Notes: generated by a model from the letters alone, not told the origin. 64,000 bases of DNA from Pardosa pseudoannulata (GCA_032207245.1 CM063502.1:132831205-132895204); one strand, 5' to 3'; positions 31,687 through 43,075 are shown, counted from the stretch's first letter. Made by a program: numbers and translations.

Positions 31687-32997
31687 TTATCTGGGAGTCT
31701 GTCCAGGAATAACTAGATGACGATTTTTTACTTCACACATAAGTCTAGTGGCTATCAACGCACCGAGCAATTCCAATCTGGGTAAAGTGATTTTTTTCAA
31801 AGGTGCAATTCTACTTTTTGAAGCTATGAGATTCACCGTAACGTGATCTTTGTAAACAACTCTGAGATAAACTGCTGCACCATACGCTTTTTGACTAGCG
31901 TCACTGAAAGCATGTAATTCGATGTTAGCAATGTCATCTTTGGAAGAGTGTAAAATTGTTCTTGGAATTTTGAGCTCCGAAACTTGTGGCATTTCAGAAC
32001 ACCAGCGAAGCCACGTTTCTTTAGTATTGTCTGGAAGTTCTTCATCCCAAGATATTTTCCGTAGCCACAGTTCTTGATACAAAATTTTCAGCCTAACTGT
32101 AAAAGGTGTCAAATGTCCAACAGGGTCATAAATCTTTCCTGCAACCTTCAGTAAAACACGTTTAGTGCTTTCATTGTGACTTATGAAATCTACCAGATTT
32201 TTCATATTCATTGTTAAACAATCGGATTCAGGATTCCATGAAATTCCCAGAATTTTCACTTGATTTGTGTGAAAATTATTAGTTGAATGAAAAGGATGAA
32301 TTTCGAATCCTAAGTTCATCCATTTATCGATTAAGATGGGATTATTGCTCAACCATTTTCTTACAGTCATGCCAGCTCTTTTCATGATTTGCTCTGCGTT
32401 GCAGGAAACTTCTAGGGCATCACTGATGTTGTCAGTGCCTGTCACTAAATCATCTACGTAAAAGCACGTATTTAAAATTTCTGTAGTTACAGGATACGGC
32501 TCTTGGAACTTTTTAATGTGGTTTTTAATCGTGGCAGATAATAAGAATGGGCTGGAGTTTATTCCAAAGATTACTCTATTGAACCAGTAAACTTCTGTAT
32601 TAAAATGTTCAGCATCACTGGGGAAAAGAAATCTGACAGCATGTCTATCCTTTTCGACCAAAGAGATTTGAAGAAACGCTTTTTCTAAGTCTGCAAGCAC
32701 TACTACCTCATTTAATCGAAAATAAATTAACAAGTCAAAAATGTTGGGATTCAGGTTTGTGCCTTGCCAAAGACAATCATTTAAAGACAATTGTCCAAGC
32801 TCATGTGAAGAACCATCGAAAACTATTCTCATTTTTGTAGTAAGGCTTTCACTTCGGAAAACCGCTTGGTACGGCAAGTAAAATAATGGCCTCTCAGTAG
32901 GTTTTACTGTTTCAATTACCTTCTCGATAATTCCTTGTTTTAAATAATCCACCAAAATCTCACTGTAGATCGTAATTAAAGTCGGATCACGTTTCAT
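31687..32997 (-). pseudogene. BEL/Pao reverse transcriptase and RNase H
   Basis: A 436-codon open block. Residues from about 50 carry KMRIVFDGSSHE, then VVLADLEKAFLQISL with the first catalytic aspartate, FGINSSPFLLSATIKNH, and the active site CFYVDDLVTG (two aspartates). The thumb region has RKISWDEELPDN, and the RNase H starts with LHAFSDASQKAYGAAVYL and ITLPRLELLGAL. All are signatures of the Pao family. This block lacks internal stops, but it ends early within RNase H, and an in-frame TAG (around 33,090) separates it from the protease upstream. Confidence 0.9.
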
Positions 32998-33087
32998 GCG
33001 ATTTATAAGTCTTTTTAATCTCTCCTCTGCAACACCATAGTTATCGTTTAACTCTTTCCAGTCCCCCTTCCAGGGTAAAGAAACTTC

Positions 33088-33606
33088 CTATCGATTGTTT
33101 TTGTAAGCTACAGTTTTATTGAAAATGTCTAGGGCCTGATCATCTTCGTTACATTTAGGATCCTCTTTAATTCCAATTGATTCAAGATCCCAGAATTTGT
33201 TTAATGTCTCTTCAATGGGCTCTTGCGCTAAATGACAGCTAAAGGTGGTTTTGTTTATAATTTGATCCGTACCCTTTACTGTTCCCGTAACAATCCAGCC
33301 GAAAACAGTTTCTTGCAAAATTAAAGACTCATTGGATATTTTTATTTGATTGTTACATAAAAGTTTGTAAAACAACTCTCCCCCCCCCCCCAACAAGACA
33401 CTAATTTTGGAAGGTATATAAAATTGGGGATCGGCGTAAGTGATATTGCGTGGAAAATCAATATGTGAAATACTAAATCGTGTAGATGGTGTTAAGTCTG
33501 TGATCTTAGGTACCACAAACAAATTCACGTTTGTTTTAAATGCTCCACTGGAATTAGAATTCATAGCGGATATTTTGTTTTTGATAGTTAAGCTAGCTCC
33601 GTTCAA
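33088..33606 (-). pseudogene. BEL/Pao DUF1758-type protease region
   Basis: The frame contains FSISHIDFPRNITYADPQF, SKISVLLGGGGELFYKLL and ESLILQETVFGWIVTG, the order seen at the end of the aspartic peptidase region of BEL/Pao polyproteins. The upstream part that should hold the catalytic D-S/T-G (33,610-33,750) is interrupted by stops and I cannot read it. The G-run at 33,380-33,389 may cause a frame error. Confidence 0.8.
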
Positions 33607-33756
33607 TCCTGTGACTGGAACCGTTATTTTTTCTTTTTTTTATTCCCAACAAATCGGCTACATCACGGCACACAAATGAAATCTGTTGAATGAATTTAAC
33701 GATCTGTTAAAGTGTTTTGATTTACTGGCTCTTGCATAACGGTATTTTGCTCTCTT

Positions 33757-34083
33757 CTAACCGCTTTTGTTGTATGTGTTAGTGTGATGTGATTTTTCAC
33801 ATATTTTACACGCCTTTGCATTAGTACACTGGCTTACAATATGAGGCCCAAAGCAATTGAAACACAAATAATTCTTTTTGACCATATTAATTCTCTCTTC
33901 AATTGATAAATTAAGGAACGGTTTACACTTATACATCGGGTGATAATCCTTACACATGGGGCACTGAACTTTGGATTTTGAATGCAACAATAAACTTTTA
34001 TGTTTCGGAGGGAAATCCACTTTCGATTTCGGAATGATGGAAGCGAGTTGAATGTTCTCAAGCACCTGACTTCTCTTTTGCAA
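33757..34083 (-). pseudogene. BEL/Pao gag zinc-knuckle region
   Basis: Cysteine/histidine arrays CPMCKDYHPMYKCKPF, CFNCFGPHIVSQC and CKICEKSHHT form the nucleic-acid-binding part typical for BEL/Pao gag. A stop at 33,757 separates it from the protease. Confidence 0.88.
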
Positions 34084-34201
34084 AAAAATTATAAATTCAT
34101 CCCACTCGGGGCTCCCACTGTTGTTTTAAAAGACATCTCATACTGTTTTCTTGTTTCACGATCTAATTTCGAAATAACAATATTAATCTACAAAAGCTCC
34201 G

Positions 34202-34849
34202 TTAGTTTGTTTCGAGTTTAAAAAGTTTCAAACCACGAAAATGTTTTAGAATGTTATCAATTAATTTTTGAAGGTCTTTACCTGACTCATGAGTAATTTT
34301 TTCTAAGTTCAAAATTGCATTTATATGAGTGTCTGAAATGTATCTCTTATTTTCAAATCGCGATTCTAATTCTTGAAATAGGGAATTGAAAGTATCATCT
34401 ACTGTCTGAATAAATTTCACTTCTCCTTTAAGTGAAGCTTGTAAATAGCGTAGTTTCTGTTCATCACTTAAACTTTCGTTAGATGTAATAAGATTATTAA
34501 ATTGATTTTTAAAACTGCTCTACTCACCATAATTTCCTGAAAATTCAGGCAGTGGAATGTCCTGCAATTTTATTTTTGATAAAGAATTTTGTGACAAATT
34601 TACTTTCGTTTCGTTTTGAACAACACTAATTTTTGAGAGAAGAAATTGCAAACGTACCTCAAAATCGTCGGCTGTTGATTCCAGTTCTCCAAGTTTTTCT
34701 AATGCGTCGCCTGGATCTTTTGTATCCGAAAGGGAACAATAACTAGTCCTCAGTTCTTTAATGGAATCGTTGATTTCACTTAACCTAGATAAATTCTTGT
34801 TTAATGCAAGCTTGACTGTTACATCCTTTTTCGTCAAAATTGTCCACAA
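34202..34849 (-). pseudogene. BEL/Pao gag (DUF1759 type), broken
   Basis: The N-terminal part is helical and charged. DIPLPEFSGNYGE marks the start of the DUF1759 capsid region, where a stop at 34,520 replaces the expected tryptophan codon. The continuation in the same frame reads DEQKLRYLQASLKGEVKFI, the classic second half of this block. A second stop lies at 34,202. It would assemble the particle shell if intact. Confidence 0.85.
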
Positions 34850-34968
34850 ACTCCTTTATTCGTGTTAGTCTCGGTTTTAAGGTCCATCGTGACCTATTCA
34901 AAGAGGTCAAACTGTGGTTCATTTTCAGTTCTTTAATTATTTATCCTCCGGTCAAGGAGCCACAACAA

Positions 34969-35167
34969 TGTATGTGCCTTTAATGGACTGTATTAAAGTA
35001 ATAAAAGACGAAATTCACGAACACTAACATTTATTGAACAAAAATATGGATGGATTTGTTGACAGAAGGCCTGCCATGTTACACAGAACTCACTCGATCT
35101 TGTAGAGGAAAAAACTCTCTCTAACAAAACTCCGCGCATGCTCAGTGCGCGAGCTTGGAACTTAACA
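34969..35167 (-). repeat. 5' LTR of the BEL/Pao element
   Basis: It begins TGTATGTGCC and ends CTTAACA, followed by the duplicated CCTAT. On the minus strand the LTR end is followed within a few bases by TGTGGCTCCTTGACCGG, a candidate primer site containing TGG; I cannot name the tRNA. Confidence 0.9.
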
Positions 35168-35172
35168 CCTAT

Positions 35173-35496
35173 TGATAATTTTATTGATTCAATAGAAAAT
35201 ATTTCAGTGTTATAAAACTTAACGGATATACAGATTTTAGCTGTGGCTAAGCGCTGTATCACCGGTACTGCGAGAACGTTTCTTAAATCTCTTCCTACTG
35301 TTACATCTTGGAAATCCTTTAAATTTTATTCTCTTGGTGAATTTGACCAGCAATACACATCAGCGGATATTCATAAAATACTGTCGGAACGACATTTGCG
35401 CAGAAATGAAAATTGTACAGATTATGATGACCAGCTACCTAATAGTGCTGGACATCTCTGATACAAAAGATATTTAAAGTGGAAGCTAGCATGACT
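35173..35496 (+). pseudogene. Retroelement gag, continuation after the BEL insertion
   Basis: This continues the capsid domain interrupted at 29,668. The part 35,173-35,220 reads in the expected way, then a stop (near 35,211) occurs, and the frame from about 35,240 holds AKRCITGTARTFLKSLP and WKSFKFYSLGEFDQQY, typical of the retrotransposon gag (PF03732-like) fold. Homology stops at about 35,496, where the Copia LTR begins. No pol of this element is seen. Confidence 0.72.
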
Positions 35497-36056
35497 TGTG
35501 CAGAATGACGAGAAATAAAAAATCGAGTATTTGAACTAAACATTTTTATTTAAGTTCTAAAAGTTTTTCAAAAAAAGTTAACAAAATAAACATAATAAAT
35601 TTAACAATCACCTATTACAGAAAAACATTTAACCCTAATACCATTAAAAAAATACAAAGTAAAAAAAAAACGATTTTCTAATCTGATACTGCTACCCTCA
35701 CAGCTGACCAAAATAAGGGATACCTTGCCTCCTGCTTGTCAGCCTTATATATCCAGTAGCAGGTATATCATGCTAATTAACATAATAATGAGGTTTCCTC
35801 CCCCACTCAGCCAATCACAAAATTACACAGATCGTACCGCCGAGTGAGAGTTGAACCCACATTAGTGTCTGCCGTGCAGACGTCACGAACAAAATAACTG
35901 CGAGAGTCAGCTTCCTTAACAAAAACAATCTAACTGATGATTAAGGTGGCTGTCAAATCTCCTGCCTCATTTGACTTAAATAAATAAACTAATAGACAAA
36001 TTGCCGGGATTCACCGAAAGTTACGGAAGGTGCCGATTCGGCTGTAACTTCTAACA
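35497..36056 (-). repeat. 3' LTR of a Copia element
   Basis: On the minus strand the LTR starts TGTTAGAAGTTACAG and ends TTCTGCACA. It carries a TATATAAGG box (35,743-35,751 on the plus strand). A purine tract (minus strand GAGGGGGGGGGGC) lies just inside it at 36,059-36,071. A tRNA-like phrase (gagagttgaacccac) occurs within it. There is only one copy here, so the outer limit at 35,497 is inferred. Confidence 0.7.
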
Positions 36057-36314
36057 ATGCCCCCCCCCCTCACGGCAATCCCATGAAACGAGCTTCTTCA
36101 AAAAAAAATTATGTTCACCTTTAACCAGGTAACTGACTCTCAAATATTACATAAGAAAAACTTCAATAAATATACATCACAAGACTTGTAAAATTTCACA
36201 GATGAAAATAATAGAATCCTTGATACAAAAATAATTTCCTCACAGATGTGTGATCAACAGTTTACAAAAGTTCTTGATACTAGTTTACCTCATCACACCA
36301 AGTTAGTGTGACTA

Positions 36315-36352
<38 letters not shown>

Positions 36353-36574
36353 AGCGTTCTTGATACGCGAGGAAAGTTCTTTATACGAAAATAGACTTAA
36401 AACAAAATTTGTTACAGAAACTCTGTTAAAAGCAAAAGGAAAAAAAAATGAATTCAGATAATACAAGTATCTATTAAATACAAATTTTATAACAATACAA
36501 ATTCACAAGACATTCACGCAACACGTACAAGGGCCTAAAACTTTACACAAACCTATCGTAACAAACCCTATTAC

Positions 36575-36577
<3 letters not shown>

Positions 36578-36655
<78 letters not shown>
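36578..36655. repeat. (TA)n microsatellite
   Basis: A nearly pure run of about 39 TA units between the Copia coding end and its 3' LTR. It is likely to vary in length between individuals. Confidence 0.95.
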
Positions 36656-36657
<2 letters not shown>

Positions 36658-36873
36658 CATATTTACAACACTAGATACTTGTATAAAAAAAATTTGAGAA
36701 CGTAATTAGTGTATAGTTACTTAAAATTAAAAAAAAGGGTTTGAAGGTATAAAAACAACGCAAAAAAAAACTATCAACACGATACATTAATTTCTGATAC
36801 CATTATATAGTATAAACACCCGTTTCTGATACAGTAAAAAAATTACAATAAATATTTACCAAAAAAAATCTAG

Positions 36874-37451
36874 CTACTTAGTTGTAAACGCATGTTCTTT
36901 AAATTTTAACAATGCAACTTTCACTAACGGCTTTGTAAAAACGTCTGCCAGATTTTCCTTACTTTTAACGTATTTAATTTCAAAAATTTCAGTGTAAATA
37001 AGATTTCTTACAAAAAATAACTTTACATCTATGTGTTTCGTTCAGTAGTTTTCTATGGGCGATTTCACGAAGTCTATAGTGGCGATATTATCGGCGTACA
37101 GAACGGACTTTATATTTAATGATCCTTTTACTAATACATTCTTCTAGGATCCTATCGAACCATAACAACTCCTTGGTTGCCTCTGTTAGTGCGACGAACT
37201 CAGATTCCATCGTCGACAAACTAACGCAGCGTTCCTTAAATGTCCGCCAGGCAATTGGAGCTCCTCCTAATAAAACTAACTGCCCTCCTATGGAGGTTCT
37301 GTCATCCCTATTTGCCTCAAAATCGGCATCGGTATAAACATTTAAAATGGGATTTTGACATGACAGGTTAAGTTTGAGTTCTTTAGTATACAAGATATAC
37401 CCTAGAAGTTTTAAAAGTCCGTCCCAATGTGATAATCCCGGGTTATTCTGG
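36874..37451 (-). pseudogene. Copia RNase H, 3' end of pol
   Basis: Read from 37,451, the block starts within NNPGLSHWDGLLKLLGYIL, then VYTDADFEANRDDRTSIGG gives the first RNase H aspartate, and STMESEFVALTEATKELLW the glutamate. In a second frame, after a shift near 37,105, TKHIDVKLFFVRN and KENLADVFTKPL close the domain, ending with TAG at 36,874. One in-frame stop precedes TKHID. The rest of pol is missing: the sequence is cut at 37,452 by THAP copy B. The frame shift and stop mean no functional RNase H. Confidence 0.9.
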
Positions 37452-37766
37452 AATGAGGAATTTTCACGTTTTCTAATTTTGATTTTAAACGATAGAAGAC
37501 AAAAAAGTAAGCAGGACAGTAGCTATTTTTCTTTCATTTGAGGGACTAATGAGTGATTTCTGATGGGTTTTATAGCGGACTTTTTAACGTCTCTCAAAAA
37601 CGATACTTTTTCTCCGCCGAGTTTGTGACGTCATCGTTCATGTCGACACCGACCGCCTATGCTGTTTACATGTTAAAAGGCGACTTTTAAATTTGTTTCT
37701 GTGTAAAGTATAGCATATAATAGAAATTTTTTTATTATGTCTGGCATTAAAAAATCATAGTATAAA

Positions 37767-37946
37767 TATTGTATTGTACCACTCTGTCAAAATACAGCAA
37801 GTAATTGCAATGAGAAGATATTTTTCAGCTTTTCCAAAGATCCACATACACCTAAAATCTGGACAACTGCGATGAAAAGGGATGAGAAATTAAACCCCAA
37901 ATTATCCTATAAATCATCTCTATGGGTTTGGGAACACCATTTTTAG
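37767..37946 (+). pseudogene. THAP zinc-finger exon of copy B
   Basis: The frame reads YCIVPLCQN, FFSFSKDPHTPKIWTTAMKR and SSLWVWEHHF. The THAP pattern is C-x2-4-C ... W ... C-x2-H. The first cysteine pair and the conserved tryptophan are present, but the third cysteine is W (WVWEHHF instead of the usual WVCEHHF), and a TAG follows HF. A splice-donor-like AG/GTAAAT follows at once, which suggests this was the first coding exon of the transposase gene. Confidence 0.75.
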
Positions 37947-38507
37947 GTAAATAAATGCTTGCTTTTGTTTAAATATTACTAGTTTAGAAAAAGTAAAGTA
38001 TATAAAAATACATATATACCTTTAAAAGAACAGTTGATTAACCAGTGCTATTTAACTTTTAAAACTGCTCATTTTCGAGTATTATCACATAGTTCAACTA
38101 CAATAAATGTTTGATAAAACATATAAATATCGTAAAACATATAAATATCTAAAGCATATAATTATCTAATAAATAACTCGGGGGAGGGGAAAGTTTTGTA
38201 TTTTTAAGATATTATAAATATTTTCTTCAAAGATGCATACTTTCTTAATTGAATCAATTCACAGTGATATTTTTCGATTAAATTGGTGACTAATTTGAAA
38301 AAAGTATATAATATTTTTAAAATACTTATAATGATATTACTTTAAAAATTAAATTAAATTTCAGAAACTTTATACATTTTTTAATTTAACATTAACATTA
38401 AAGACAATAAAATTGTATTGCTATTTAAAAAAGCATAAATAATTAAGTAAAGCCTTTTAAAGATTTTAAATTTCTTTTCATCAAATTTAAAATTCTTAAG
38501 AATTAGT

Positions 38508-38580
38508 TTGGTTTTGGAGCGCTACGATCTACTTTTTACAACACGAAGGTTAAAGGCTTTCAATCCAGAGGCTTCTGTCA
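38508..38580 (-). mobile_element. SINE 3' fragment
   Basis: The phrase 'ttggttttggagcgctacga' then 'tctactttttacaacacgaagg' matches the 3' part of the tRNA-headed SINE of this window. The tRNA-like head is absent. It lies inside THAP copy B. Confidence 0.75.
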
Positions 38581-39453
38581 GTAAGCACAAAAATGACAAC
38601 GAGCGAAAAATAAACACATAAAAGAGCAAAGAAATAAAAGGGTGGATTCGTGAGTTCATAGCACAATAACTCGAGAGTTGAAAGTTTAGGGATAGAAAAA
38701 CATAAAATATTTTTGCGGCCATGACATCCGTACAAAATAAAAAAAAATAAATGAATTAAAATGTCAAAATCGAAAAAATTGAAAATTTTGAAAAAGCAAC
38801 AATAAATGTTTTAAAAATAATTAAATTGCATTAAGAATCCGAAAAAGGACTAAAGAATAATAAATAAACATAAAAAAAACAATTTTTAACAATTTAAATT
38901 AAATTCTGAATAAATATATAACTGATTTTACATACCGTTGGGTTTTAATTCCCCGTATTTCTGCTCCCATAAAATCCGTTTTTTTTTTTTTTCCAAGAAC
39001 GAAAACATTGACATGCTGTTAATTTTCGGGAGGTTGTCTGACTGTCCTTTGGTAATTCCAGGTAGAAGAGACATTTATGACAAGTTGAGATAACTAAGCT
39101 ATCTAGATCGATAAAATAAACCTTCAGGTTTAAATAAAAATAAATTTTGATAACTAGAAAATTTCAGGAACTTGCAAAAACAAAATCGGAAAATAGTGTG
39201 CGCTTTAAAAGCAATACAAAAATATTGGTCTGCATGAACGATGACATCACAACCAATCACGGAGCGTTTTGATGTCACGTGATTTACGCTTAACTTTAAA
39301 ATTAATTTTTTAAATAATGGACCCAGTTTTTTACATTTTTGAGAACATTTTTTGGAATCTACGAGTCTGAAATTATCAGAAAAACACTAAGTTGTTCGAA
39401 TCCCCCACATGTCCAAATTCCTCATTGGCTAAAAATATTTACCGCATAACTAA

Positions 39454-39809
39454 TGTCAGGACGGGTTCGATTCGCTATAAAAGAAAGACAACCTAATAAA
39501 CGCCTATAAGGGTAACTTGTCATTTCTTGAATCTCAGAGAGTTCGAGGCCCAGAGAGGATTTTTGACCGATCGAGTCGGCTGTGAACTCATCGGCCCAGA
39601 ACGACGAGGGAGCGACTGAGCGTCCACCCCCCTTTATTTTCTCTTAGGAAGCTGATTCCTGCATCGATCATTTTTTTCATTGTAGATATTCATTATTTCA
39701 TCTGTATTTATCATAACTTCAATATTGTGCTTCTTAATAAATATCATAGTCTGTACGTAGGCCTCCACTATCCTTTTTTCGGGCTCACTTAGAGCCCCAG
39801 TACGCTACA
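39454..39809 (+). repeat. Candidate solo LTR
   Basis: A 356-base stretch starts TGTCAGGACGGG and ends ACGCTACA. It contains a promoter-like CTATAAAAG at 39,475 and an AATAAA at about 39,737, in the order expected for an LTR. It is GC-richer than its flanks. The flanking five bases do not form a clear duplication, and no second copy is present. Confidence 0.4.
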
Positions 39810-41280
39810 GTATACATACATACATAAATACATACATATGTATATATATAATTTTTTCTAAATTTCTTTTGAAATAACTTAATTTAATGGAAATCAATAT
39901 CTTTATAAAGCATAAAATAACTGAAGAATTACTCATTAAAAACTAACCTATGATTCCCAGATAACAATGATTCCCAGAATCGAAAAGGCAAAGAATGAAA
40001 TAACTTTTTTGAATTCACTAAATACTTTAAGTAAAATCTCCTTTAAAAAATATTTAGTTAGCTATTTAATGTTATTTATTCCATCGATCATCTTAAAAAT
40101 TTGTCCGTCTGCGTGCATGTGGCATGCATACATATATACACACATATATGTATGTATATGCGTGTATTCTTTGGTTACATTATCATCAGAGTCCTGTGTT
40201 ATATTTTCGTGAAGGATTCTTTATGGTCAGTTTCAGACCATTATTACATAAATCATCATCGCGAAATGTCTCACTTCATTTGAGTGATTTTTCTACGAGA
40301 TTTTTCTTTTTTTATCAATTGTTATATTTGTTCTTTTATTTTTATTGGAGGTTCCTGCAGAATGCGAAGCTCTAAACTGTATATTTTATTAGCTTATACG
40401 TAACTCCGTCGCTCCCTGAAAGGCTTGTAAAAGTAAAACATAAAAATATATTCCTGCATAAAAATGGAGAAGGGAAATACAAGTAAATTCGTATGAATAC
40501 ATAATTTACAAACCTTGTTCTGATGGTAAAATAATATGTGTATATGTAGTTTCTGATCTCATTTTACTTCTATCAAAATAGTAATATAAGCAAGGTATCA
40601 AACTAAGTTTTTCTGAACAATATAATTATTTTTATCCATCTTATCGCAGAAAGATTTAACGCTACATTGTATATCATTTTAAACAGTTGTAAAATTTGCT
40701 GTATTGTTGGTGTTTTATTGATCTCTTTCAATAACATTTTAGATGGATAGTTTTTAAATGGTATAAATTTTAGGATTTTGCTAGTTGAGGTTACACTTCC
40801 GTAATAGAACTTAAAATACTATATATTTTCATATATTAAAAAGGCTAATGTCTTCTGTTCAAAAGTGTTATATCTTTTAGGATTTCTAAAATTATTTATT
40901 TCTTGTTTAGGTCTTTTCTATTCAGTCTCAGAAAAGAAGGCTAAAAGACTTTTTTTTTTTTTTTTTTTTTTTCTTTTACAAATTATGAAGACATTCAGAT
41001 GCTTTCTTTTAAAAGTATTGTTAGAAAAGGTACGTAGTTATTATTTTCATATATAAATATTTATAGTACAATTTAAACTATCGTGTATAGTGGCGAGAGA
41101 AACATTTTCAAGAACAATTCTTTGTGTTATTGTTACTGCACATGCTTAGTTAGATGATTATAGTTTACATATTTTTACAGGACTAATCTTTTAGTACCAG
41201 ATGAGTAGACATAAACATAAGTTTTAAAAAATCAATATTTTTTAACATGTTGTTTCTAATGCCACTTGGTCAAACCAAGA
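39810..41280. other. AT-rich stretch, nothing recognised
   Basis: Open frames at 39,967-40,375 and 40,865-41,056 have no recognisable domain and overlap TA- and T-rich low-complexity sequence (T-run at about 40,950-40,971). Confidence 0.6.
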
Positions 41281-41429
41281 AAGATTGAGTCATACCCTAC
41301 TCGTATCCTTTAGTTTTAACGAGCGCCACAAGGATGAAAAGTACGACTTTTTGCACAGACTCATTTTGAAGTACGGGGCAAAGCAGAAGACCCATAGGCT
41401 TAGCCTGCTACCCCCAGAGGTATTGGTTG

Positions 41430-41575
41430 ATATATTGCGACCACGAACTTATTTTACGTGCAGCAGTCACCTTTAACGAACTCGGCGGATCTTAGGCCGG
41501 TTCGGGCTCCAAATCTGCAATCCTCTAGTTACAAGAACTTTGCCTTTACCGACTGTGCTACCTCGTCTCATTTAT
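41430..41575 (-). repeat. tRNA-like segment, possible SINE
   Basis: The minus strand reads GAGGTAGCACAGTCGGTAAAGG, a possible A box, followed after about 30 bases by a weak B-box-like GATTTGGAGCC. It is GC-richer than its surroundings. Evidence is weak. Confidence 0.3.
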
Positions 41576-41689
41576 TGAATATTAGTATATATAGAGTTTT
41601 TCTCATTAATATACAATTAATACACATAGCAAAGAAAAATGGTGTGAAAATTGGGAATTAAACATAGAACAAATTTTGCAAAAGGTCCG

Positions 41690-41795
41690 AAGAATGTATA
41701 AAGAAATATATTAATAGTTCTATGAAAAATATATTAATAGTTGCATGAAGAATTACATAAAGAATACACTAAGAGTTCTATGGAAAATTATTTCG
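41690..41795. repeat. Imperfect tandem repeat
   Basis: A unit of about 25-35 bases around 'ataaagaaatatattaatag' and 'ttctatgaaaa' is repeated three to four times with changes. Confidence 0.6.
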
Positions 41796-41960
41796 TTTGG
41801 AGCACTACGCTCTACTGTTTTGATACGCGAGGCCTAATGAGACTGGGACCTACTGCTTAGAGCTGATTCCGAATGGCTAAGAGCATCCATGCAAGCAGTG
41901 GTATTCGAACCCATGAACTCTGGTACTGAAGAGCAATGCTCTACCCATTCATCCATCGTT
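41796..41960 (-). mobile_element. tRNA-headed SINE, copy 3
   Basis: The minus strand reads ACGATGGATGAATGG (A box region), GGTTCGAATACC (B box with one change), then the shared body (GGATGCTCTTAGCCATTCGG, and GTAGGTCCCAGTCTCATTAG) and tail. Possible flanking repeat GAAAAT on both sides. It is more diverged than copies 1 and 2. Confidence 0.8.
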
Positions 41961-42310
41961 GAAAATAAGAACAAAGGAGGAGGGCAATATAGATTCAAAC
42001 TTGTAAATTTAGCGTGAAGTGTATTACTGGGACCTGAGGCAATTGCAACGGCATTGAAACGGACTGTATTCGTCGAACAGTCATTCCCGGTGTGTGGATT
42101 CTAAGTCAGGTAGATAAGTGGAGTTTCATCCGCTCATTCAGAGGTTCTACCACCTTCTCTGACGTTTACATGGGAATAACATAGAAAGGGTTTTTATTAA
42201 TCCTCCTAAACCTAGCCCTCTGGATTAGAGGTATTATTCATAAATATGGGAAATATCATGCATGCAAGCATTAATGAGGTGAAAAAAGGTACACTGATTA
42301 AAATTAATGT
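41961..42310. other. Stretch without recognised feature
   Basis: Moderately GC-rich compared with its surroundings; no domain or repeat ends seen. Confidence 0.5.
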
Positions 42311-42312
42311 TA

Positions 42313-43075
42313 CAGTCAGTACTGGCTATATGGTCACCCGCTTATACGGTCACCCCGCTTATATGGTCAGTTTTCTAAAGTCCTGTCTAACTTAAAAGGG
42401 AACATGTGTTAAAGCGCACCGCTTATACAGTCATTTTCTTTTTCTTGTTCCGGTTCTATGGTCAATTTCATGTTTTCAACGAGTTTCCGTTTTTTTTATT
42501 TTCGTTTTTTTTAAGAAGTTAGTGCGAAATCGGAGATGACCTGAATTCAAGTCTTTATTTCCCTCCCTTTCCCCTTTTCTTGTTAATGTAGACTCTTCTT
42601 CGGAGTCTCAGTTCTCTTGCACCTTGACAAGAGGTGGACATCTGTCTGTTTATTGGTTAAAGTAATCTCTCCCTGCTTAAGTTGAAATTGAGACTAAACA
42701 AGTAAAGGAAAATTTTGTTGCATTTTGTTGCATTTGGATCACACGTCAGGAATAAGAACGTTAATTTTTTAATTATGGCTTCGAAAAGAAAGAATTTATC
42801 ATTTGCTGCCAAAATTGAATTGATTGAAAAGTTTAAAAAATCTAATCTTTCAATGGCTGCATCCGCCAAAGCAAATTCGATTACCCGGACGACATTAAAC
42901 AACATTTTAGCTGCCAAACTTTGCTCCTCAAGAATTCTCGGTGATCAAGAAAGAAAATGCTAGAGCTTGTCACCTTATGGGAATGTGAATAAGACTGTTC
43001 TGTTATGGATTAAAAATGCACGGTATATAATAATGCACGGTAACCGATACAGATTGTATAAGGCAATGAACTTTC
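42313..43075 (+). mobile_element. Tigger/pogo-like DNA transposon remnant
   Basis: The left end follows a TA and begins CAGTCAGTACTGGCTATATG. Subterminal repeats of the form gcttata(c/t)ggtca occur at about 42,323, 42,338, 42,355 and 42,420, with a further one near 42,453. This pattern, with repeats of 'GCTTATACGG', is familiar from Tigger/pogo ends. A transposase N terminus follows. I found no right end. Confidence 0.75.
42775..43030 (+). pseudogene. Tigger/pogo transposase N-terminal DNA-binding region
   Basis: From ATG at 42,775 the protein reads MASKRKNLSFAAKIELIEKF and then TRTTLNNILAAK, a CENP-B/psq-type helix-turn-helix. A TAG at 42,961 stops it. In the same frame, just after the stop, PYGNVNKTVLLWIKNAR corresponds to the start of the second helix-turn-helix (Tc5/CENP-B type). 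The DDE catalytic domain is absent. It would have bound the subterminal repeats upstream. Confidence 0.82.

Larger units (their letters stand above)
29669..35167 (-). mobile_element. BEL/Pao LTR retrotransposon, full length, broken
   Basis: LTRs of 190 and 199 bases (TGTATGTG... to ...TTAACA or ...GTAACA) bound a 5.5 kb unit read on the minus strand. CCTAT occurs immediately outside both ends (29,664-29,668 and 35,168-35,172), a 5-base target duplication as expected for BEL/Pao. Order in element sense: gag (DUF1759 type), zinc knuckles, DUF1758-like protease, Pao-type reverse transcriptase and RNase H, integrase with DUF5641 tail. Several stops and an integrase deletion make it non-autonomous. 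It sits inside the gag of another retroelement. Confidence 0.93.
37452..39426 (+). mobile_element. THAP-domain DNA transposon, copy B
   Basis: Same ends as copy A (AATGAGGAATTT ... AAATTCCTCATT) and the same order of shared blocks, in plus orientation. It is 0.35-0.4 kb shorter than copies A and C. It includes a SINE 3' fragment at 38,508-38,580. Its left end truncates the Copia element. The THAP exon remnant here (37,767-37,946) is the best preserved of the three. Confidence 0.78.

Noticed and set aside
41285..41476. 63-codon frame that vaguely looks like a gag fragment
   Set aside because: No capsid or zinc-knuckle signature could be pointed to; similarity was too loose to report.
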